From NCBI RefSeq assembly GCF_049800775.1, contig NZ_JBNAFR010000001.1, positions 959,047 to 1,023,046 on the forward strand: 64,000 nucleotides of DNA. The letters are read 5' to 3'. Position numbers and translations under genes: made by a program. Positions 25,588 to 34,174 of the stretch are shown here, piece by piece. The notes beneath the pieces were generated by a model. It did no database searches. It was not told where the DNA came from and was given only the letters and a program-made list of their open reading frames with translations. This stretch comes from Dinoroseobacter sp049800775 (GTDB taxonomy: Bacteria > Pseudomonadota > Alphaproteobacteria > Rhodobacterales > Rhodobacteraceae). Position 1 is the first letter of the stretch; every line of letters starts with the position of its first letter.

Positions 25588-27316
25588 GAAATACCGCATT
25601 CGTCGCGAGGATGTCGCCGCCTCTCTCGAGGCAGCAGAGCGGCCCGAGGCCCCCCGTGACCCCAATGCCGAAGCCCGCGCCGACAGCGAGTTGGATGCCG
25701 CCATGCGCACAGCCGAGGCCAAGTCATCGCGCCGCGTGGATCTCAAGCCCAGCATGCAGGACGCCGTGCGCACCACGGAGGCGCAAGACCCGGAGCCAGA
25801 GGGAGAGTCCCCCGCGGCGCAAGCCCCGGGCAAGGACACCGCCCCCCCTGCGCAGCCCGCTGCCAAGGGCAAGCCTGCCAAAAAGCCGGGTGGCAAGGGC
25901 AAGAAACTCGACCCCGACAGCGATGCCGCCATCCTTGCAGAAGGATTGACAGGTCGACAGCTGCGGATTGCACGACGGGTTGCAAACCGCCACGGGCTAG
26001 AGCCCGCAAATGACCTCGAGGCTGTGCGGATGCTGCGCAAGAAGGGGATCGATCCCTTCACCCGCGAGACGATCCTCGATCTGGCGCGGGGCTCTGGCAA
26101 AATCCAGCTTCCGGACACCATCCCCAATACCGAGGTGCCCTCGCCGCAGGTCCATACGGAGGCGGATGTTGCCCGCGAGGTGCGCAAGATCCAGCAAGAG
26201 ATCGTCAGCCGCCGCAGAAAGCGTTTCCTGCTGCTCGCGGCCCGCGTGATGCTCTTCGTGTTCCTGCCGACTTTCCTCGCGGGCTACTACTTCTTCAAGG
26301 TTGCGACGCCCATGTTCGCCACCCATTCCGAGTTCGTGATCCAGCAGGCGGAGCCTTCGGCGGGCGCTGGCGGGCTGGGCGGGATGTTCTCGGGCACAAT
26401 GCTGGCCACGACCCAGGATGCCGTCGCGGTTCAGAGTTATCTGACCTCGCGCGAGGCGATGCTGCGTCTGGACGAGGATCTTGGCTTCCGAAGCCATTTC
26501 GCGGCAGAGACCATCGACCCACTCCAGCGGCTGGAACCGGATGCGAGCTACGAAGACGCCTTTGCCGTCTACAAGAAGCGGGTGAAGATAAGTTTCGATC
26601 CCACCGAAGGCATCGTCCGGATGGAGGTCATTGCCGCCGATCCAGAGACCAGCCAGGCCTTTTCGGAGGCGCTTCTGTCCTATGCCGAGGAACAGGTCGA
26701 TCACCTGACACAGCGCTTGCGGGCGGATCAGATGCAGGGTGCCAGGGACAGCTATCAGGACGCCGAAGCGATGGTGCGGGACGCTCAGAACCGCGTTCTC
26801 GACCTGCAGCAGGCCCGTGGCGTGCTGAGCGCCGATCTCGAGGTCACAAGCCTGATGTCGCAGATCTCCGCGCTGGAGGTCGAGATGAACACCGAGAAGC
26901 TGCGCCTGCAGGAGCTGCTCCAGAATGCCCAGCCCAATCCGAGCCGCGTGGCGATCCTCGAAGGCAATGTCCAACGCCTGAGCGATCTGGTGCTCGATCT
27001 GCGCAGTCAGATGACCCAAGGAGGCAATGAAGGGGCCTCGCTCGCGCGGATTTCCGGTGAGCTGGTCATTGCGGAGGCCGATCTGCAGACCCGGCAACTC
27101 ATGCTCAGCCAGTCTTTGCAGCAATTGGAGATGGCGCGTATTGAGGCGAACCGGCAAGTGCGGTATCTGTCCACGAGCGTGAGCCCGATTGCACCGGACG
27201 AAGCCAGCTATCCGCGGTCGCTTGAGAATACCTTCCTCGCCTTCCTCGTTTTCGCCGGGCTGTACCTGCTGATCTCTCTCACGGCATCGATCCTTCGGGA
27301 ACAGGTTTCGGGATAG
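25565..27316 (+). CDS. kpsE: Capsule polysaccharide export inner-membrane protein (KpsE/Wzz-like) with long N-terminal extension
   Basis: A polysaccharide co-polymerase of 583 residues that bridges the inner-membrane transporter to the outer-membrane pore. The core is standard: a first membrane segment at about residues 222-242 (VMLFVFLPTFLAGYYFF), a long periplasmic coiled-coil region (about 380-520), and a C-terminal membrane segment (FLAFLVFAGLYLLISLTASI). Unusually, about 200 residues precede the first membrane segment: a charged Ala/Pro/Lys-rich tract and a small folded-looking part (TGRQLRIARRVANRHGLEP). The gene overlaps kpsT by 23 bases, so coexpression is likely. Confidence 0.87.
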   Translation: MTTKPTAKKYRIRREDVAASLEAAERPEAPRDPNAEARADSELDAAMRTAEAKSSRRVDLKPSMQDAVRTTEAQDPEPEGESPAAQAPGKDTAPPAQPAAKGKPAKKPGGKGKKLDPDSDAAILAEGLTGRQLRIARRVANRHGLEPANDLEAVRMLRKKGIDPFTRETILDLARGSGKIQLPDTIPNTEVPSPQVHTEADVAREVRKIQQEIVSRRRKRFLLLAARVMLFVFLPTFLAGYYFFKVATPMFATHSEFVIQQAEPSAGAGGLGGMFSGTMLATTQDAVAVQSYLTSREAMLRLDEDLGFRSHFAAETIDPLQRLEPDASYEDAFAVYKKRVKISFDPTEGIVRMEVIAADPETSQAFSEALLSYAEEQVDHLTQRLRADQMQGARDSYQDAEAMVRDAQNRVLDLQQARGVLSADLEVTSLMSQISALEVEMNTEKLRLQELLQNAQPNPSRVAILEGNVQRLSDLVLDLRSQMTQGGNEGASLARISGELVIAEADLQTRQLMLSQSLQQLEMARIEANRQVRYLSTSVSPIAPDEASYPRSLENTFLAFLVFAGLYLLISLTASILREQVSG

Positions 27317-27333
27317 AACAAGGTTGGGGCGGC

Positions 27334-28167
27334 ATGAAAACGATCGCGATTGGGGCGTTGAATGTGGGCAACGATGCCCCGCTCACGGTGATCTCCGGCC
27401 CCTGCCAATTGGAGAGCCTCGACCAGGGCCTTGAGATTGGCGCCACCTTGAAGAGCCTCTGCGAAAAGGCTGGTGCGCAGTACATTTTCAAAGCCTCCTA
27501 CGACAAGGCCAACCGGACATCTGCCTCGGGGAAGCGTGGAATGGGGATCGAGCAGGGTCTGGATGCCCTGTCGCAAATCCGCTCAAAGCTGGACGTCCCC
27601 GTCCTCACGGATGTGCATGAAGCAGCCCATTGCCAGATGGCAGCGCAAGCGGTTGATGTCCTGCAGATACCGGCATTCCTGTGCCGGCAGACAGACCTCT
27701 TGCTGGCCGCAGGCAAGACCGGTGCCGCCGTCAATGTGAAGAAAGGTCAGTTCCTTGCGCCATGGGACATGGACCATGTGGTCGCGAAAATCGAAAGCAC
27801 CGGCAATGACCGGATCCTGCTGACAGAACGGGGTGTGTCCTTTGGCTACAACGCCTTGGTTACGGATATGCGCAGCCTGCCCCAGATGATGAAGACTGGC
27901 TATCCCGTCGTGATGGATGCCACCCATTCCGTGCAGCAACCGGGCGGGCTCGGCGGCGCTTCGGGCGGACAACGGGAGTTTGCGCCGGTGATGGCGCGGG
28001 CGGCTGTCTCCTTGGGGGTTGCCGCGGTCTTCATCGAGACCCATCCGGCGCCCGACACGGCGCCTTCGGATGGCCCAAACATGATTCCGCTCGATGAGAT
28101 GGACGCGTTGATCGAAACGCTCATGGCGTTCGACACCCTCGCCAAAGCCCATCCGATACGGCTCTGA
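27334..28167 (+). CDS. kdsA: 3-deoxy-8-phosphooctulonate synthase
   Basis: Condenses arabinose 5-phosphate with phosphoenolpyruvate to make Kdo 8-phosphate, for lipid A core and for Kdo-linked capsule. The protein has 277 residues, the normal length. Conserved blocks are visible: VISGPCQLESL, FKASYDKANRTS, VLTDVHEAAHC, IPAFLCRQTDLL, KKGQFLAPWDM and VMDATHSVQQPGG. It follows the kps pair by 17 bases and is probably in the same operon. Kdo in the phospholipid linker of group 2 capsules explains the grouping. It is the last protein gene before tRNA-Gln. Confidence 0.96.
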   Translation: MKTIAIGALNVGNDAPLTVISGPCQLESLDQGLEIGATLKSLCEKAGAQYIFKASYDKANRTSASGKRGMGIEQGLDALSQIRSKLDVPVLTDVHEAAHCQMAAQAVDVLQIPAFLCRQTDLLLAAGKTGAAVNVKKGQFLAPWDMDHVVAKIESTGNDRILLTERGVSFGYNALVTDMRSLPQMMKTGYPVVMDATHSVQQPGGLGGASGGQREFAPVMARAAVSLGVAAVFIETHPAPDTAPSDGPNMIPLDEMDALIETLMAFDTLAKAHPIRL

Positions 28168-28293
28168 ACGCCCGTGGCCCCTCTCGGTCAGAGCTGCATT
28201 CAGCCACTGGCGCTTTTCAGTGAGACGGCGCCGAAAAAAACGCAATCGGGTCTTGCACTGACCTATCAGGAGTCGTATCCCCTCCCGCACTGT

Positions 28294-28368
28294 TGGGGTG
28301 TAGCCAAGCGGTAAGGCAGCGGTTTTTGGTACCGTGTACCGTAGGTTCGAATCCTACCACCCCAGCCA
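28294..28368 (+). tRNA. tRNA-Gln (UUG)
   Basis: The acceptor arms TGGGGTG and CACCCCA pair fully, the anticodon loop contains TTG (in GTTTTTGGTAC), and the T arm GTAGGTTCGAATCCTAC is standard. Discriminator G and an encoded CCA end at 28368. The Tn7-like element begins only 11 bases further on, and the tRNA is intact. Its 3' end is the likely landmark read by the target selector of the element. Confidence 0.95.
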
Positions 28369-28379
28369 TCTTTCTCTGC

Positions 28380-28454
28380 TGTGACATCCGGCGAGAGTTG
28401 GCACTTATCCAGCGCGACTTGGCATTTTTGCCGGGCAAGACTGGAACTTTCATC
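28380..28454. repeat. Transposon left end: terminal inverted repeat and three TnsB-site-like repeats
   Basis: After the terminal TGTGACATCCG come GCGAGAGTTGGCACTTATCC (28391), GCGCGACTTGGCATTTTTGC (28412) and GCAAGACTGGAACTTTCATC (28435). They are spaced 21 and 23 bases, in direct orientation. Copies 1 and 2 share 15 of 20 bases, copies 2 and 3 share 11. Several ordered sites next to a TGT terminus are the standard TnsB-binding layout. Confidence 0.72.
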
Positions 28455-28812
28455 ATTTTGGGTGAGTTTGGGAGCCTTCTGTTTACAGAGGTGGCCCCTT
28501 TGTTCGTTTTGAAAAGCTGCCCCAGAACAGTGCGGTCGGTCGGTTTTGGATTCGGCACTCAGGGTGGAAAGTGGGCGATAGCTGCGACTGCAAGGACGTC
28601 ACTTTGTTCAACCCAATGCAGACCTTCAATTTAGTCCGTTTTGATCTGTTATTCTCAAGCTCTCAAGGGTCGCCTAACAACACATAATCCCCGATGTTCA
28701 GGCGCTATAATTCATGGCGAATTTCATGTAAAAAGGTATACATATTTTCGAAATATTTGATGAAATTTAGCACATATTTGACTCTCGTTTGTGAATATTC
28801 TTACATCCTTGA
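28455..28812. other. Left-end spacer with A+T-rich promoter region of the first cargo operon
   Basis: No gene is supported here. The first 200 bases are moderately G+C rich. From about 28690 the DNA is strongly A+T rich, with a near-palindrome CATATTTTCGAAATATTT (about 28740) and a promoter-like TTGACT followed 15 bases later by TATTCT (about 28781-28808), just ahead of the first cargo gene. Confidence 0.5.
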
Positions 28813-29073
28813 GTGGGAGAACATGCTAAGGATCGTTCAAAATTGCCCGAAATTATTGATAAAAGAGAGAAATTTGTTCGACTCGCGGAGGGGAGGACGC
28901 AGTCCGCGTTGGATGCGATTCGTAAACTCGGCAATCTTTCGAACCGGCGAGCGTATGAGTACTCGGATAGCGATGTGAAGAAAATCGTGAAAGCTCTTCG
29001 AGACGCGACCAGCGACATCGAACGAAAATTTGGCTCAACAGCCAGCGATGGCATCGACAAATTCAAGCTCTAG
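28813..29073 (+). CDS. Small helical protein of unknown function, first gene of defence-type operon
   Basis: An 86-residue, charged, mostly helical protein starting with GTG at 28813. Stretches such as KREKFVRLAEGRTQSALDAI and SDVKKIVKALRDATSDIERK have heptad-like spacing and may form a helical hairpin. I do not recognise the family. The stop is 11 bases before the GHKL ATPase gene, so the two are almost certainly cotranscribed, and this protein may be a partner of that ATPase. The start codon is uncertain because no strong ribosome site is visible. Confidence 0.6.
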   Translation: MGEHAKDRSKLPEIIDKREKFVRLAEGRTQSALDAIRKLGNLSNRRAYEYSDSDVKKIVKALRDATSDIERKFGSTASDGIDKFKL

Positions 29074-29084
29074 GGGCACATCGC

Positions 29085-30950
29085 ATGAAGTCAGAACCAC
29101 TCAATATCCGCGACAAGCGCTTCCTGATCAATCGACTGATTGAGCAAGCTCCTGTGAACACTTTGGTTCGCGAGTTTTTCAAAAACGCCGATGAGAGTGC
29201 GGCTGGCGCAGCTGATGGGAACCGTCGCATCGAGATTTATCCCACCATAATCGACGGTGTTAGGAAGCTTACTTTCTGGAACACCGGGACGGGTATGGAC
29301 GATCGCGAGCTAAAACAAGCGACTGAGTTATCCTCTTCGATCAACAAAGAGATGGCACTCGATGGAAATTTTGGCATCGGAGCGAAGGTTTCAGGGCTCA
29401 CAATGTCGAAGGAGGGTATTCGCTACCGTTCTTGTAAGGATGGCTCCGTCACCGAAGTGGTGATCGGCTTCGATGCTGACGAACAGACTTATGTTCGATT
29501 CCCAGTGGAATTGCCTGATGGCAGTTTCGATACGGTTTATGACGTGACCCAGGCTGCCATTGCGGACGGTCAGGATACATCGTTCGATTGGACGGAAGTT
29601 GTCCTCATGGGCGAGCATGAAGACCACGACACGGTTGCTGAACCACTTGGGAAGGGAAAGAGCCAAGATCGAAGTTTCATACCTTCGGCTATCTTCCGGC
29701 GCTTCGCGCGTTTCGCAGATGGCGTCGAAGTGCGCATCGATGTCGCTATGACCAAAGGTGGAGGCAAAGACGAAACGGGTCGCAAGCGACGCTTGAAGAC
29801 GCTCGAAGAGGTGGCGGAGGAGCTTCCAAACCACGAGTGGGTTGACGCGCCCGGTGGAGAAATAAGGGTACATTATATCCATGACCCGAAGCACGAACGC
29901 TACAGCCATTCTCTCAGCGCGCTGGCCAATCCGGCAACTAGCTCGACGACCTTTTGTGCGCTAGTTCACAAAGGAGAACGTTACGACATTAAGTCCAGAA
30001 AAGCCTGGTCAGCCGCTGCTCCAAACTTCGGAATTCCATTTGGTTCGAAGGTTCTTACGGTTGAGATTGAGCTTTCAGATGAACTGGCGCTGCCAAATCA
30101 ATATCGGGATGGGCTGACCTGGCCAGATGACCGTTCTCCAATGCTTGCTGAAGACTTTGACGACTATGTGCGGGAGCTGATGCCAAATTGGGTCAAAGAC
30201 GTCATTCGAGCGGAGTCCCCCTTATCCGACGACAACTTGGATGACCTTCAATCCGACCTTCAAAAATTGCTGGACGAGTTCCGTGTACCCACGGTGACTT
30301 TGAGCCCATCTCGCCGTCATTCTGCAATACTAACTGAAGCGGCAGAGGAAGGCACCGATACATCTAATCCAACTAGTCTCGAAACCGAGTTTCCCGAACT
30401 AAGCGAGGCTGGCGAAAAGGATGCATCCGAAGCCGACCACGACAAAAGCCAGCGAGCTAAGCAAAAGAAAGTCCGCAAGGCACCAGATGGTTCAAAGCTC
30501 TCACGTTCAGCTCAATCATTAGAACGCGTGCCAGAAATCAAAATTCTTACGGACCCAGAGGAAATAGCAGACAAGAATCTCAAAGGTCGTGCTGGCCGCT
30601 ACTATAAGGATGCACAGACACTGTTTGTGAATGGTCTCTATTCGGCTGCTGAGCGCATGGCCGTCGAACTTGATGCTGAGCTGCGAACAGCGGGCGAGGC
30701 TGAAGTCGTCCGGTCGGCGATTTTGAGAGCATCACGAAAGTTCATGGCTTTTCGAGTTGGCAAGGCGACTTGCTACGCGATCAGCAAGCGTCTCTCGGAT
30801 GATTGGTCTAGCGACGATCTTGATCGCGCCACTTCACCTGAGTCTTTGTCCTTGGCGGCCGATGATTACAAACAGAGCATTTCTCAAGCGAAGCGATATG
30901 CGAAAGAATTGATTAGGACTGCAGATGTCCCAGAAGAAAACGTTGCTTAG
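29085..30950 (+). CDS. GHKL-type ATPase (HSP90-like ATP-binding fold)
   Basis: A 621-residue protein with an N-terminal GHKL ATPase domain. The N-box is LVREFFKNADESA (about residues 22-34), the G1 box FWNTGTGMDD (about 64-74), and the G2 box GNFGIGAKVSG (about 93-103). It lacks the DHp/receiver parts of histidine kinases and the conserved HSP90 middle domain. A charged linker (about 430-490) leads to a helical C-terminal domain (NLKGRAGRYYKDAQTLFVNG). Such stand-alone GHKL proteins recur in anti-phage loci. A ribosome site AGGGG precedes the ATG. It is followed by the possible nuclease gene after about 65 bases; the precise function is unknown. Confidence 0.75.
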   Translation: MKSEPLNIRDKRFLINRLIEQAPVNTLVREFFKNADESAAGAADGNRRIEIYPTIIDGVRKLTFWNTGTGMDDRELKQATELSSSINKEMALDGNFGIGAKVSGLTMSKEGIRYRSCKDGSVTEVVIGFDADEQTYVRFPVELPDGSFDTVYDVTQAAIADGQDTSFDWTEVVLMGEHEDHDTVAEPLGKGKSQDRSFIPSAIFRRFARFADGVEVRIDVAMTKGGGKDETGRKRRLKTLEEVAEELPNHEWVDAPGGEIRVHYIHDPKHERYSHSLSALANPATSSTTFCALVHKGERYDIKSRKAWSAAAPNFGIPFGSKVLTVEIELSDELALPNQYRDGLTWPDDRSPMLAEDFDDYVRELMPNWVKDVIRAESPLSDDNLDDLQSDLQKLLDEFRVPTVTLSPSRRHSAILTEAAEEGTDTSNPTSLETEFPELSEAGEKDASEADHDKSQRAKQKKVRKAPDGSKLSRSAQSLERVPEIKILTDPEEIADKNLKGRAGRYYKDAQTLFVNGLYSAAERMAVELDAELRTAGEAEVVRSAILRASRKFMAFRVGKATCYAISKRLSDDWSSDDLDRATSPESLSLAADDYKQSISQAKRYAKELIRTADVPEENVA

Positions 30951-31015
30951 TTCAATAGAATACTTGTTAGTCAAATTCAGTGATGCTTGCCTGTGTCCGG
31001 GAGGCTTGGTCTCGA

Positions 31016-32401
31016 ATGGCTAAAGCAGGCGGATACATTTTGCGGCTAAGCCAAGAACGGCTCGATATATTTGACTATGCCATGGACATGTATGGCCACT
31101 TCGCAGAAGCGGTGCCGTCGTTCAATCACAGCCGAAACGCACCATTGGTCTGTTTCATCGTCGATCCATGCGGCCACGTTTCGCACATTGGTCGTGGAAG
31201 ACGAGGTGTGAACGCTGGGACGGAGCAAAGCCGCCTCAATATTGATGAAATTCACTCGCTCGACAGCGCTGTGTCGATCCGCGACATCATCGTTGGCGTG
31301 CCAAACCGCAATAGAAAAGCCGTCGAAGATCGGTTTCAGAATGGCGGCTTACTTTCGCCAAAAGCCTTTCAAGAGACTGTCGATCTCTTTGTTCAGCTTG
31401 CGCCTGGCTCTGGCGGCCTTATCGAGCGCTTCACGACGTCGACACGTCAACGTCTTGAGCGTTTGAGCGAACGAGCCCGGAGCAATCTTGCATATCAAAA
31501 AGAAGCTGTCGCAGTCGCTTTGAGTCTAGCCGGGATTGACCGTGCTCCTTTGGCTGAATGGTCTCTCGAAGAGGAAGCTCCTGAGTCTTTTCTGGATGGG
31601 CTCGCCGAAGTTCGGATGCGAGAGGATCCGATGGTTATTCAGGACATGCGACAAGTGCCTGGCTACGCGTATCTACGAGACGTGCCCAACGCCGCCGCCG
31701 CAGTCTTCGTAGATGGCGAAGATCGCCTCACTGTGATCATGGCCAATCGCCAGCCGCTTGAGGAGCAGACTGGAACCGATTTGATCTACTTCAATGAGCG
31801 CTTTCAGGCGTTCATCATGGTTCAATACAAGGCCATGGAACCGGATGACGAGCTGGGCGCGATATTCCGCTTCCCCGAAGCAAAACTCACGGACGAACTC
31901 AGTCGTATGGACCGCTTCCTCAAGGAGTTGTCCAGGGTCAAAACCGTCACAACGATGGATGATTTCCGCTTCAGCGACGATCCGTTTTTCTTGAAGTTTT
32001 GCCCGCGTGTCCAGTTTGAGCCTGATAGCACGGGTCTGACGAAGGGTATGTATATTCCTCATGCTTATTGGAGACTGCTTGAAAAGGACGACCAATTGAA
32101 AGGCCCTCGGGGCGGACGTCGTTTAGCTTATTCCAACGTCGGTCGGTACTTTGACAACACGTCGTTCTCCATGATGGTCAAGGGTGCATGGGTCGGGACC
32201 AGTATTCCGCAGTCGGAACTTCTCGAAAGATGGATGAGGGATGTCGTGGCTTCTGGTCGCTCGATCACTTTCGCGGTGAAGCCCGATGATCCGGATCCTG
32301 ACGGTGAGGATGTCTTCGTCGTCGATCCAAACCTGGATCTGGATGGCTTGACTCTCCAACAAGCTGAAGAGCCGGTTCGCGTAAGAATCTCACGCGAGTG
32401 A
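31016..32401 (+). CDS. Defence-operon protein of unknown family with a possible Mrr-like nuclease motif
   Basis: A 461-residue protein that I cannot assign to a family. A segment at about residues 253-273 (TGTDLIYFNERF, then IMVQYKAM) has the spacing of the G-x-D ... V-Q-x-K core of Mrr-type PD-(D/E)xK nucleases; this is motif-level inference only. A segment at about residues 42-90 (PLVCFIVDPCGHVSHIGRGR) is also distinctive. The start at 31016 is chosen because GGGAGG lies upstream; an ATG at 30980 in the same frame is possible. It lies between the GHKL ATPase and OLD nuclease genes, all in one direction, so it probably belongs to the same system. Confidence 0.6.
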   Translation: MAKAGGYILRLSQERLDIFDYAMDMYGHFAEAVPSFNHSRNAPLVCFIVDPCGHVSHIGRGRRGVNAGTEQSRLNIDEIHSLDSAVSIRDIIVGVPNRNRKAVEDRFQNGGLLSPKAFQETVDLFVQLAPGSGGLIERFTTSTRQRLERLSERARSNLAYQKEAVAVALSLAGIDRAPLAEWSLEEEAPESFLDGLAEVRMREDPMVIQDMRQVPGYAYLRDVPNAAAAVFVDGEDRLTVIMANRQPLEEQTGTDLIYFNERFQAFIMVQYKAMEPDDELGAIFRFPEAKLTDELSRMDRFLKELSRVKTVTTMDDFRFSDDPFFLKFCPRVQFEPDSTGLTKGMYIPHAYWRLLEKDDQLKGPRGGRRLAYSNVGRYFDNTSFSMMVKGAWVGTSIPQSELLERWMRDVVASGRSITFAVKPDDPDPDGEDVFVVDPNLDLDGLTLQQAEEPVRVRISRE

Positions 32402-32440
32402 CTAGACAATGAATTGGCGTAGTCCGCCTGGGAGGAAAAT

Positions 32441-34174
32441 ATGGCGGTCATTCGCAAGGTTGATATTTCGCACTTCCGATCGATTAAATCGTTTGAATGG
32501 TATCCGTCGCCGGGTCTCAATTGCCTGATTGGATCTGGCGACGCTGGCAAGAGCACGATCATTGACGCCATCGACTTATGCCTCGGGGCGCGGCGATCCG
32601 TGCAGGTCACCGATGCAGATTTTTATGAGCTTGATGTAGAGACGCCAATTTCGATCACGCTGACTTTGGGGGCGTTGTCAGACGCTCTCAAGAATTATGA
32701 GGCTTATGGGGAATATCTACGAGGTTACGACGACCTCCTCGGCACGATTGAAGACGAACCCGGGCACGACTTGGAGACAGTCCTGTCGTTGCACCTAGAA
32801 ATTTCTGGCGATCTGGAGCCACGTTGGCGGCTGAGGTCGGATCGCGCGGATGCAAAGGACAACGACCGAAATCTCAACTGGAAAGATCGAATTGCGCTTG
32901 CGCCGACCCGTCTCGGCGCGGTCTCGGACTACAATCTTGCTTGGCGGCGCGGGTCCCTCTTGAGCCGGTTGAGCGAAGAGAAGCCGGATGCGTCTCTGGC
33001 CCTTTCGCAGGCGGCCCGAGAAGCGCGGAAGGCTTTCGGCAACGACGCCGATGCACAGCTTGGAGACGCCCTTGGCTCGGTGAAAAAAGCGGCCGATGAA
33101 CTCGGTATACCCATCGGTGCGAAGGCGCAGGCGCTTCTCGACACCCATTCTGTCTCGATCACAGGTGGGTCTATCGCCTTGCACGATGAACGCGGGGTTC
33201 CACTCCGAGGCTTGGGACTCGGTTCCACGCGGTTGCTTATCGCCGGGCTCCAACGAGAAGTGGCGGCGCGTTCGTCCATTCTACTTGTCGACGAGATCGA
33301 GAACGGTCTCGAGCCGCACCGCATCATTCGGCTTCTTGGATCGCTGGGGGCCAAAGAGGAAGCGCCGCCCCAACAGGTCTTCGCGACCACGCATTCACCC
33401 ATCGTCTTGCGCGAACTTTCAGCGGACCAACTTCGTGTTTTGCGGCGATCAGGTGAGAAACATAGGGCACAACCCGTCCCTGCTTCTGCACAAGGGACGC
33501 TGCGAAGTGTTCCTGAAGCTTTTCTCGCCCCATCGGTCTTGATCTGCGAGGGGGCGTCGGAAGTAGGTTTTGTGCGCGGCTTCGAGCATTTTTGCGTGGG
33601 GCAAGGCCAGCCCTCGATCTTCGCTAGGGGTGTCGCGCTCGTCGACGGTGGTGGCGGCCATCCGGACCGCTTGTATGAGCGCGGGGACGAGTTTGCGAAG
33701 CTCGGGTATCGGACTGCTGTGTTTCGAGATGCCGACATTCTGCCCACCCCGCAAACTGAAGCGGCTTTCCATCAACTGGGTGGTGGAACATTCACCTGGG
33801 AAGCGGGTCAGTCGCTGGAGGCGGCGATCATCCGCAATGTCGGAGACGCGACGCTTCTCGCTCTTCTTGACTACGCAATTGCTGAACATGGGCGAGATTT
33901 GGTCGCCGCCCATATTCAATCTGCATCTGGGAATCAGGAGAATGTCGAGAACTTCCGAGCACTTCTTCATTCGCCTCAGCACACAATCACTCCCGCTCAG
34001 CGAGACGTTCTAGTGGCGGCGTGTACGACGAAGAAAAACTCGTGGTTCAAGTCGGTTGGCCGCATGGAACATGTGTCCAATAAGATACTGGCGTCGAACT
34101 TTGCAGATGTAAGCGAAAGCTTCAGGCACCGTGTCAATGTCCTGCTCGGCTGGGCTCAGGCGACTCATGGCTGA
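32441..34174 (+). CDS. OLD-family ATPase/TOPRIM nuclease (GajA-like)
   Basis: A 577-residue overcoming-lysogenisation-defect type protein. The N-terminal ABC-type ATPase has Walker A GSGDAGKSTIIDAI (about residues 29-42), a signature-like LGLGSTRLLIAGLQ, Walker B SILLVDEIENGLEP and TTHSPIVLREL. The C-terminal TOPRIM domain has its glutamate at E370 (LICEGASE) and the acidic pair at D430/D432 (FRDADILP). GajA of Gabija has this same order and nearly the same length (about 578), and a UvrD-like helicase gene follows, as in Gabija. Gabija GajA nicks phage DNA and is activated by nucleotide depletion. A GGAGG site precedes the ATG by five bases. Confidence 0.85.
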   Translation: MAVIRKVDISHFRSIKSFEWYPSPGLNCLIGSGDAGKSTIIDAIDLCLGARRSVQVTDADFYELDVETPISITLTLGALSDALKNYEAYGEYLRGYDDLLGTIEDEPGHDLETVLSLHLEISGDLEPRWRLRSDRADAKDNDRNLNWKDRIALAPTRLGAVSDYNLAWRRGSLLSRLSEEKPDASLALSQAAREARKAFGNDADAQLGDALGSVKKAADELGIPIGAKAQALLDTHSVSITGGSIALHDERGVPLRGLGLGSTRLLIAGLQREVAARSSILLVDEIENGLEPHRIIRLLGSLGAKEEAPPQQVFATTHSPIVLRELSADQLRVLRRSGEKHRAQPVPASAQGTLRSVPEAFLAPSVLICEGASEVGFVRGFEHFCVGQGQPSIFARGVALVDGGGGHPDRLYERGDEFAKLGYRTAVFRDADILPTPQTEAAFHQLGGGTFTWEAGQSLEAAIIRNVGDATLLALLDYAIAEHGRDLVAAHIQSASGNQENVENFRALLHSPQHTITPAQRDVLVAACTTKKNSWFKSVGRMEHVSNKILASNFADVSESFRHRVNVLLGWAQATHG

